Positions 33,690 through 40,969 of a stretch of 40,969 bases of DNA are shown in pieces (within the stretch, counting starts at the first letter, position 1; each line of letters starts with the position of its first letter). Below the pieces are notes generated by a model. It made no database searches and had not been told where the DNA came from. It saw nothing but the letters and a program-made list of their open reading frames with translations. The stretch is taken from assembly GCA_018417955.1 (NCBI GenBank), contig JACTVC010000064.1, forward strand, positions 1 to 40,969. The letters are read 5' to 3'. The translations under genes and the position numbers were made by a program. This stretch comes from Laccaria trichodermophora. Lineage: Eukaryota; Basidiomycota; Agaricomycetes; Agaricales; Hydnangiaceae.

Positions 33690-34320
33690 TGCTTTTCGTG
33701 GGCGGTGGTCGTCGTTTGGGGGCGCTGGATGTTTTTCATGGGTGGCAGCTGTCATTTGTGGGCGCTGGGTGTTTTTCGTAGGCGGCGGCGGTCGTCGTCT
33801 GTGGGCGCTGGGTGTTTTTCGTAGGCGGTGGTGGTCGTCGTTTGTGGGCGCTGGGTATTTGTTGTGCACGGCGGTCTTCGTTTGTGGGCGGCGGCAGTCG
33901 TTCGTGGGCGCTGGGTGTGTTTTTCGTAGGTGGCGGTCGTCATTTGTGGGCGCTGGGCATTTTTCGTGGGTGGCGGTCATCATTTGTGGGCGCTGGGTGT
34001 TCTTCGTGGGCGCTGGGTGTTTTTTGTGGGTGGTGCATGTCATTTGCGGGTGTCGTTGTTGTACGTGGGCGATCGTTGTTGTGCGTCGGCGTGGTCGTTG
34101 TTGTATGCGGGCGGCTGTTCTCGTACGTGGGCGGTCGTTGTTGTTGTCGTATTGTGTTGTCGTTGCGCTGTCGTGCTGTATCCGGGGTGGTCTGCTGTCG
34201 TCCGTTTCCGTGGGCAGTCGTTTCCGTGGGCAGTCATTTCCGTGGGCAGTCATTTTCGTGGGTGGGCGGTCGTTTTCGTGGGTGGGCGGTCGTGTGTTGA
34301 CGGGCGCGGTGTTTGTCGAC
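33690..34320. repeat. Minisatellite, ~30-45 bp GTGGGCGCTGGGTGTTTTTC unit
   Basis: At least ten diverged units carry the words GTGGGCGCTGGGTG, TTTTTCGT and GGCGGTCGTC or GTCATTTG, then shorter TTTCCGTGGGCAGTCG units towards 34260. Unit lengths vary. The long minus-strand open frame 33228-34559 (Pro/Thr/His-rich) results from this repeat plus the purine tract and is not taken as a gene. Confidence 0.85.
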
Positions 34321-34502
34321 AGACGGCGAGGGCAATGGATGGATGGTGGTGGTTGTCGAAGCCTCGTTGATGGGTGGTGGTGACGTGGAAGGATCTGGGT
34401 TGAGGGTTTGGGCAAATTCCCACTCGCGGAATTTGCCGACATCCTTTCTAGGAAGCTACCCTTACCGTTGGTATGTAGAGCATAAAATATACCTGTATAA
34501 TA

Positions 34503-34576
34503 ATGCCTACGTGGTGCAGGTGGTAAAGTGCTCACTCTGTAAAATGTTGGTGTGTCCATGAGGTTGAGTGTTCAAT
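34503..34576 (+). repeat. tRNA-like (possibly SINE-derived) segment
   Basis: About 75 bp resembles a decayed tRNA: an A-box-like GTGCAGGTGGTAAAGTGCTC followed about 35 bp later by a B-box-like GAGTGTTCAATCC, then a T run at 34588. The anticodon stem and acceptor stem do not pair properly, so it is not a functional tRNA. It fits a tRNA-derived SINE head or a worn tRNA copy carried within the TIR element. The internal-promoter boxes are what I rely on. Confidence 0.45.
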
Positions 34577-35257
34577 CCATGCATGTTGCGCTTTTTTTAT
34601 TATTATATAATAACAATAATAGTGACAAACTACTGGACTTACTGGACTCCTTGTACTCGGAAATTCCTAGTGGACTCCCACTGGACTCCTACTGGACTCC
34701 TACTGGATTCCTTGTACTGGACTCCACTATACCCATTCCTTAGGAATCCTTAATTCCTTGTGATTTGGGATCATTCCAGTAGGAATCTACTAGGACTCCA
34801 GTAGGACTGAGATGCAAAATTTGTATGGTGTTCAGGCAATATGAAATTGGCTGGAGTCCTAGTAGAATCCAGTAGGAGTCCAGGATTCCAGTAGGAGTCC
34901 AGTAGGAATAGGTGGGGGAGTGTAAAGAGCTCCTAAGCCAAAGCGACGAACGACCCCCTGCATTGTGCAACCAATCATTTGCACGCAATATTAGCGTGCT
35001 CGCTGGCACTCGGATAAACCAAAGCGTCAAACGAGTCACACGTCGTAAAGCGGCAGCAGCTGGTGGGGGAGAAAAAGAAAATGGTGAATTCTTTGTTTGC
35101 TCCGGAAACATCCAGGCAGATCCAGGCGTGATCGGTGTTTGCCAATACCTTGCTGTTGCCTTGCTTTCTCCAGCCTTTCCTCAACCTTTCTTCGGCTGCC
35201 TTCCTTTTCCCCTCTCTACTCTGCACAAGATTTATTTTACACGCCTCGCCCATTGTT

Positions 35258-36861
35258 ATGCGCAATCCAGCTCTCGCAAAAGTTGTCAAAGATCTTGTCA
35301 ACCTTCTGGCGCATGACAAAGCGGCTTTGCAGTTGTTTGCCGATGCAGGATCCGAACGCGGTCGCCTCGCATTCGAGACGCGCATTGCTAATTTCGTGGC
35401 TAACAGCCAGTTTCGCAGCAGAAAGGTTAGCATCCAATTGATTGCCAAACCTTACTCACACATTTTTGCCATATAGAAGGACCCAGCGCCCATCGATTGG
35501 ATCAAGCACCTCAGTGACGCATGCGCCGATCCCACCGTTCCCGAATGCTTGAAACACGCCAACGAAGACCGCCAGAAACAACAATGCCACCGAAAATCAA
35601 AAAAAAAACGATTTAGCCAATCACTCGGTTTTACCTCTCGTGCCCGCACTGCTGGCACCACAAAACTTGCGAATCTTCCCCAAACTTTTTTGAAAAGGTT
35701 TTCCAACAAAAAAGCGTATCCCCCCTTGAAGACTTGGATATACGAGACCACCGCGATCGGAAGACGATGGAGAAAACATTTGAAACATGGACGACAACCA
35801 GACAAGCGCAGGCCGCGCCTCCCGATGGAGCAAGTAAACCCAAGGCGTCTCGCACATGACGTTCAAACGACCGATAGCGGCACCTTCCACGACGTCGATG
35901 ATGGCCATCTTTTTTGCTTGGTCGTCCGGGAATTCTGTCCCAACGGCGATGTTCCTGCTGCCGTTCATAAAGTTGTCCGCGAAACGGTTGCTGCGAGACG
36001 CAATATTCGGGTAAGTCAATCTCCTTTTCATTTTTTCCCTCGCTTCTCTTTGACTTTCTTCTTCATTTTTAGATGGAAGATCCAGGAAGCCTCGTCCAAA
36101 TGGGGTTTTCCGCAGGGTCTCGCAGTGCACCGCAGTTTGATTGGGTGCGCAACATCACCAATCGAAAACTCCCCAAGGGTGTCGTAGATGAAATGGATTA
36201 CCGATCCAGTTCAATCTTCGCTCTGTTTTGGAACCTGTCCCGCGATATCCTACCTAGTGAGATTATGGACAATTTCGACAATTTCTTTGATCGTTTCAAC
36301 ATGGTGAGGATGTCGTCTGAAAAGGGGGCTGCGAAAGAATTTATCGCCAAACACACTACATGTGGCGAATACATGGTTGAAGTCAACGGTACTGAATTTA
36401 TATTCAGCAATGCTGAAATGGCACCCCCTGCTGGAGTTTGTGCTCAGAATTATGCTCGGTATCCATCTTTTACTTTCCTCCCTTGCTCGAACTGACAGCA
36501 AATCAGATCGATGCACTTTGAGCACCAACCTCACAAATTCGCAATAGCTTGGACGGTCCACAGAGATCACCCTGCTGATGCCGGTGGTCATTTTTACATA
36601 GCATCGTACAAGATGCGCATCCAGGCAGCCCCCAACACTCTTGTCGTTTGGATCCCATCTGACGTGCATGGAACTAGCCTCCAAGACCTGGACCCCAAAA
36701 GTCTCGACCCCGACTTCCTCCAAACAGGCATCGCGATCGTTACCCCGAACCGACTACCCTCCGTCTGGAATAAATTTTGCGAAAGTGAAATGAAATACCA
36801 GGACATGGTCAGCAACGTAATCAGAGATCTGGATAATGACCATGGGGACGAAGAACTGTAG
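35258..36861 (+). CDS. Four-exon protein, possible double-stranded beta-helix domain
   Basis: Exons 35258-35425, 35477-36010, 36073-36458 and 36507-36861 join in frame to give 480 residues from MRNPALAKVV. The first exon is helical. The second has a basic patch (HRKSKKKRF) after an A-tract and a less convincing middle, where another frame (about 35715-35860) also looks protein-like, so an error or extra intron is possible. The third and fourth exons are convincing (EYMVEVNGTEFIFS; SMHFEHQPHKFAIAWTVHRD; GGHFYIASYKMRI; PNTLVVWIPSDVHGTSL; NRLPSVWNKF). The last two exons recall an agaricomycete family without assigned function. HRD followed about 40 residues later by HGTS could be an iron-binding HxD...H of a 2-oxoglutarate oxygenase-like fold, which is a hypothesis only. 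Confidence 0.65.
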
Positions 36862-36909
36862 TCGTAGATGCCATTAGAACATTCGTATAATGGATTTCCT
36901 TATTTTCTT

Positions 36910-37113
36910 CTACTGATATCCTTTCTTGAGATCAACTGTATAAAGGTCTTCCACACTAGTGGGAAGACCGACGCCCGGCCTGTAGGGAACAGGCACGAAC
37001 ATAAATCTGACATTGTCCCTGGCGTCAAATAGCATAGCCCAATGGCCGTTGGGCATAACCTTGAGATACATAGGGTCCACGATACCGGGATGTTCACCCG
37101 CCTGACATATCAC
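36910..37113 (-). CDS. Short hypothetical frame or exon
   Basis: A 67-codon minus-strand frame (MICQAGEHPGIVDPMYLK, then HWAMLFDARDNVRFMFVPV) has well-balanced composition and continues upstream of its ATG for about 10 codons. It may be the last exon of a small gene or a relic. No partner exon, family or promoter was found in the 300 bp upstream, where short repeats containing CGACGCAAAACG-like words occur. Confidence 0.3.
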   Translation of the reverse strand: MICQAGEHPGIVDPMYLKVMPNGHWAMLFDARDNVRFMFVPVPYRPGVGLPTSVEDLYTVDLKKGYQ

Positions 37114-37433
37114 GTGAAAAGCGTTTGCATTCGCAAATTTTCATGTTTGGTTCCTCGCGGCGCAAATCAACGATTCGCCAGACAACACTCCGCAAACCAT
37201 ACCAGCGTTAGTTTTGATCTTCGCGACGCAAAACGTCGAATCGCGAAACATCCCAAACTGTACGGCGCCAACTATTTATTCTCAACTTCGCATCAAGAAA
37301 ACACAGCACACAATTAACTAGGTAAGCCGTTTTTGTCTTCTCTGACTACCCTTCTTCCTTCCACCGCTATTATTTTCTGGTAGTCAATTTCCAAAAACGA
37401 CTGATATCGTAATTTCCTTCTATAGAAGTTCAA

Positions 37434-38400
37434 ATGTTCGACACATATATGGATGCGTTAAGCATGGAAATTTTGACACAAATCTTGGAAACAACGCCAT
37501 TCACTGATATACGATCATTCGCGCATACAAATCGGTATAATAAAACACGAACGGCACTCTACCACAAACATACTCTTATGCGGGAGATTGCCAAAAGAGG
37601 AGTTTGTCCCATACGGCTTATCGAAATCATGAAATCAACTGGCTCCGTAATAACCGGCTCAATCCCTCTACTCTTGATGTTACCCCAAGTATCGTCGTTG
37701 CCGCACGATCACATTTCCATGATGGTTGGCTCTGACGCACGGGACAATCTACTAAATCTCTTACGAGAACGTTGTGATTTCAACGTCACTCGAGTCGAAC
37801 GCAGACCGATGTGGGACAACATCAGAGACCCAAACCTGACAGAAGGAATTTTTACCCTCACAAAAGCAACTTTCACAATAAATATCACGGTTTCTCGGAC
37901 CAATCATCCAATCCAACCCATGTTCGAAAATGATCTCACCCTTGACATGAACTATGTCACGCCATATGGTTTAACAAGTGCATATCCTTTACTCACTGTT
38001 TCGCGACGATCTTTCCTCAATCTGCACAAATTCCCATACAACCTCCCTTTATCGCATTTGCTTTACGAGAACGCGGGTTTCCGTATCGCCAAAGCAATTT
38101 GGATTTGGAAGGATTTTGAGGATCACGAATGCGGCAACAATGGCAGTTGTCCTTTCACGGTGCGATCCATCACCGATAAAGACGTCATGACGGTGTTATG
38201 GGACAAGAAACCTGTTCACGAATGTCGTCCAAAAGGTATTGATGGCATGATGATTTGGAAATTGAGAGGATCCATACACTGCATTGATGGACAAATGCGC
38301 AGTGCAGCATTCACTGTTACTCGAGATGGACGTTTGTTAGGTGCGTAATTTATGGGCACAGAAAACTGCAATGCTAACATACATCGCAGTTGGCAGCTAA
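37434..38400 (+). CDS. F-box/nucleotidyltransferase-like protein, paralog 2 (catalytic acids lost)
   Basis: Two exons (37434-38340 and 38390-38400) with a 49-nt intron give 305 residues. It is colinear with the gene at 8943. An F-box-like start (LSMEILTQILETTPFTDIRS) is followed by SVITGSIPLL where paralog 1 has GVISGSSAL. Downstream it keeps TPYGLTSAYPLLT (paralog 1 SPYGIACAYPRLT), and HECG-x4-C followed by RSI.D. At the position of DDID in paralog 1 it has DHIS (92-95), so the putative metal-binding DxD is absent. If the family is enzymatic this copy is probably a non-catalytic binder or adaptor. It lies about 28 kb from its paralog and on the same strand. Confidence 0.72.
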
Positions 38401-38519
38401 TACAAGCCATGTACTTCTTACGACGAATGATGCACATCGTCGAAGATGTTGATTAATTATTGACGTGTAAGAATCTACGTTCAGCAATAGCTCTATTCAA
38501 TAACAGGAAGTAAGCGACA

Positions 38520-39033
38520 TCAAGCCCAAGAATTGCAGCATACATACTCTTGAAGGAGCTTGTTAACAAAGTCTACGTCGGACAAAGTAAGATTTACCAC
38601 AAATCGATCCCTCGTCGTCTTTATGACCATCAAACTTCCCATAATTCTATCAGAATGAAGGCTTGAAGCGGCCATGTTGTAATCATTGAAACCCCAATCA
38701 TCGTCCTCCGTTATCTGACAGACATGAATATAAGGTCGGCATACAGAACAATTCAAAATAGCTCACTTGACGCTCATGCATGAAATAATAAAAATACTCC
38801 ACAAGATTATTATCGCCGTCATAAAGATACCGACTTTGGAGGAAACAATTGCTCGTCATATCGAGGCTATTCCCGAAGTTTGGAATTAAATCTTCAACGT
38901 TTACGTCGTAGATCGAACAGCCATCCTCCAAATGCCTAGAGGCTAGTGTGACAAAGACCGCCACCGGAACTATGATTGGTTTACTGCAGCGATTTCCATA
39001 GTAAATAACGCTCGGACGCTTAACAAAGATCAA
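38520..39033 (-). CDS. Small hypothetical protein, 5' end unresolved
   Basis: Two exons (38520-38714 and 38767 to at least 39033) join in phase through a 52-nt intron with good GTGAGC and CAG ends. The protein has RPSVIYYGNRCSKPIIVPVA, then DVNVEDLIPNFGNSLD, YDGDNNLVEYFYYF, ITEDDDWGFNDYNM, and a C-terminal FVNKLLQEYVCC. No start codon is found near 39033, so an upstream exon is missing or the gene is broken. The family is not recognised, and it has no membrane segment. Confidence 0.5.
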
Positions 39034-39773
39034 ACACGTTAACTTGAAAACAAGATGACTAACGAATCAAAAACAAACGTGAGCTTGATCACTTGACCGA
39101 TTTACTGACCGAGTTACAGCTAATTCGTCCATAGATTGAAAGACCAAATTTAAGAGTGAAGCAAGAGTGAAGCAACAAACGAAAAAATTTCAATCCTACC
39201 GAGGTGTCAACGTCGTTTTTGGTAATTTTTTTTTTTCAATACAATAGAATTCTAAATATAGCACATATATATAACAGTCGCAAAATGATTCATGCCCCTC
39301 CATGAAGACCACAAACCACAGTACAAAGTAAGTCTAATGGCGACATATCTGAGAACCCACCTCTAACTTAACCTGTTTGCAAAAGGCGTTGCAAATATAT
39401 GAGAAAGGATGTTCAAGGCAGGAAACATCGATACTTGGACTATAACTCAAACAGAGAACAGCGATATGTAAGACAGCTCCCATTAAGTCGTTGATCAGAC
39501 GTGACCACTTTACAAGGTTATTCCTCGTCTAGAACACCAGACAAATCAAAACGTACACACCACGCTCAAGAAGCATGAAGTGATCATCGCTGCACTCTGC
39601 ATTTGCACTGTGGTACTATTATTTCTTATTATCTCAGTCAATGCCTCAATTAAGTATGAGAACTCTCAAAGAATAGAGCGATGGCAATTTGTCCCAGTGT
39701 AACGTCGTCAAAATATGTAGGGTCCGTTTAACAGCTTTCCGAGACAACCGTTTGCGAGCCGAAGAGACGGCTC
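39034..39773. other. Intergenic region, nothing recognised
   Basis: AT-rich sequence with many stops in all frames. No RNA gene, repeat or conserved motif is visible before the inverted-repeat element that starts at 39776. Confidence 0.5.
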
Positions 39774-39775
39774 TA

Positions 39776-40395
39776 CAGTTGCGGACAAACAAAGTCAACA
39801 AATTTATTAACCTATTTTTTGGGACTCCAGAAAGCATTGGAATTGTTAGATAACGGTATAAATGACTTCCTATTGATCTCCCTGATCAATTCCAACGAGC
39901 AGAATTCCCAGAAATGACGATATAAGGGTTTTATACCCCAAAAATTTGGCCAGTGCCTGAAAAAATCGCTAAAAATACAAAAAATATGCCAATCAACTCC
40001 TTTTTGCTTCCTCTCTTTGATTCCAATAAAATATTCGGGAAATATTGATGTCTTTTATGGTGGGAATTTCGTTGAAAATGTCACGTGGGCATACCCTTTC
40101 TGGTCAAGGTCTCCCGGAAAAAGACATAATTGGACCCTGGTTCATTTTTTCACGCATCTACTACACCAGGGTTATGAATGCCACAGAATTGATCCAGAGA
40201 TGGCCGATTCGGAAGACTTTTGGGTGCGTTGAAAACGCCCAAAAATTTGGCCAAACCAAAAACGCGTGGGAAAATTAGGGCGACACCTTTTTTGAACAGT
40301 TTCGAAGTCTCTGAAGCTGAATATGAAGTCAGAATTCTGATAAAAATTCTGGTTCTCAAGTTATCAAATTTGATGACTCTGATTGTCCGCAACTG
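39776..40395. mobile_element. Tc1/mariner-type MITE, 620 bp
   Basis: Imperfect terminal inverted repeats of about 36 bp start CAGTTGCGGACA at 39776 and end TGTCCGCAACTG at 40395. The element is flanked on both sides by TA (39774-39775 and 40396-40397), the target duplication of the Tc1/mariner superfamily, whose termini commonly begin CAGT. There is no transposase and only short random frames inside. CCAAAAATTTGGCC occurs at about 39947 and 40241. It is a non-autonomous element needing a transposase in trans. Confidence 0.82.
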
Positions 40396-40428
40396 TAGAA
40401 TTAAACGAATAACATAAGTAGTTGCCGA

Positions 40429-40503
40429 GACCAAGCAAGTGTAAATTTTGAACTGAAAAGTGGACGTCCACTTTTCAGTTCAAAGTTTGTGACTGTTTGC
40501 CTC
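40429..40503. repeat. Palindromic repeat copy P6
   Basis: An almost perfect palindrome: left CCAAGCAAGTGTAAATTTTG then AACTGAAAAGTGG, right CCACTTTTCAGTTC then AAAGTTTGTGACTGTTTGCC, with centre GGACGTCC. It is the first of two tandem copies and starts about 34 bp right of the mariner-type MITE. Confidence 0.95.
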
Positions 40504-40530
40504 AAATCGCGGTCGTTCAAACGTCACTCC

Positions 40531-40604
40531 ACCAAGCAAGTGTAAACTTTGAACTGAAAAGTGGACGTCCACTTCTCAGTTCAAAATTTGTGACTGTTTG
40601 CCTC
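40531..40604. repeat. Palindromic repeat copy P7 (tandem with P6)
   Basis: The second copy, 101 bp downstream of P6 in register, has two or three substitutions and retains the same outer words (ACCAAGCAAGTG, GACTGTTTGCCTCA). The shared register including the flank shows that the palindrome plus about 30 bp of spacer was duplicated as a unit. Confidence 0.95.
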
Positions 40605-40969
40605 AGATCGCGTGAGTCAAAGCCTTGCCCAGATCCAACTCCCTTTTGAGTTGTGTCATTCACATTTCAAATATACGTTGGCTTATTCAATTTCTTTCTG
40701 TTTATTGCCAAGTCTTCCTTCTGATTGAAACGATCACAAGATTTGAGAATGGCAAGCGGATTTTTATACGGGATAAGACTACAGGACTCGTAATTACTAT
40801 AGCGCAGTGCTCATTTCAATGGAGAAACCGCGAAAGCGGTTCTTGAGTATGAAATATCCATAGCCGTAAACTCGTTATCTCCGAAGGAGGATACAGTCTT
40901 CAAGAACGAATCGATCCCGTCATCGGTGCAACAAATGAACAGCATGCAAAAAAATGCTCGTTAGTACAG
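40605..40969. other. Right flank, no supported gene
   Basis: A 73-codon plus-strand frame at 40625-40846 has no recognisable similarity and no splice context. The window ends before any gene can be judged. Confidence 0.4.

Larger units (their letters stand above)
32928..34922. mobile_element. 1995-bp non-autonomous element with 29-bp terminal inverted repeats
   Basis: The two ends are perfect 29-bp inverted repeats (CACTCCCCCACCTATTCC... at 32928-32956 and its complement at 34894-34922). Next to both ends lie arrays of CTACTGGACTCC-like words in opposite orientation (32945-33175 and 34620-34905), as in the subterminal repeats of CACTA-type DNA transposons. The interior has no transposase. 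It contains purine-rich tracts, a minisatellite and a tRNA-like segment. Target duplication is unclear: a TA is present on both sides only if one extra T is allowed on the left. The superfamily is therefore open (CACTA-like or another TIR type). Confidence 0.75.

Noticed and set aside
33228..34559. 443-codon minus-strand open frame and several long plus-strand frames (33742-34383)
   Set aside because: They lie wholly in a purine tract and minisatellite. Composition is Pro/Thr/His or Gly/Trp/Val repeats set by the DNA repeat, and open frames exist on both strands at once.
34503..34576. Functional tRNA gene
   Set aside because: Internal-promoter-like boxes are present but acceptor and anticodon stems do not pair, so it is listed only as tRNA-like.
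34972..35450. 157-codon minus-strand frame opposite the four-exon gene
   Set aside because: Shadow of the plus-strand first exon, which has a proper start, splice sites and family-like downstream exons.
1..40969. CRISPR array, rRNA or riboswitch
   Set aside because: No regularly spaced identical repeats with unique spacers and no rRNA or riboswitch-like sequence. The organism is a fungus by gene structure.

Overview
The window looks like nuclear DNA of a filamentous basidiomycete, most probably an Agaricomycete. The genes are split by GT-AG introns of about 37-130 nt (mostly near 50), there are no bacterial operon features, and several proteins resemble families I know only from mushroom-forming fungi (JmjC proteins, Helitron proteins with an N-terminal Cys-rich domain, F-box/nucleotidyltransferase proteins, large lineage-specific proteins of unknown function). 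No housekeeping gene is recognisable. This is an accessory, repeat-rich region. Exon boundaries were worked out by hand from reading-frame continuity and splice consensus, without transcripts or database searches.

Layout. 1-8.9 kb: a minus-strand Helitron with Rep, Pif1-type helicase and a C-terminal deubiquitinase-like domain, broken by at least three frameshifts. 8.9-10.5 kb: an F-box/nucleotidyltransferase-like gene (+) followed by degenerate tandem repeats. 10.9-15.6 kb: an unclassified multi-exon gene (family 'A', -), a largely empty 2.2 kb stretch, and a decayed copy of the family A C-terminal domain. 15.8-20.9 kb: a long intron-rich JmjC-domain gene (-). 21.5-24.5 kb: a gene of many short acidic exons (-), divergent from two small plus-strand genes (24.9-26.8 kb). 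27.3-30.0 kb: a large agaricomycete-type protein of unknown function (-). 30.7-31.6 kb: a second, apparently intact family A gene (-). 32.4-34.9 kb: a decayed oxidoreductase fragment beside a 2-kb non-autonomous element with 29-bp terminal inverted repeats and low-complexity cargo. 35.3-38.4 kb: a four-exon plus-strand gene and a second F-box/NTase paralog whose putative catalytic acids are lost. 38.5-39.0 kb: a small minus-strand gene. 39.8-40.6 kb: a Tc1/mariner-type MITE and two tandem copies of a palindrome.

The most striking non-coding signal is a family of roughly 70-bp, almost perfect palindromes (centre GGACGTCC). There are seven copies and one half-copy in the window. Three lie about 360-490 bp downstream of the three family A members, one lies between two other genes, and two are in tandem at the right end. 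No integrated pathway is visible. What unites the window is mobile DNA, lineage-specific chromatin- or ubiquitin-related genes, and local gene duplication with decay of copies.
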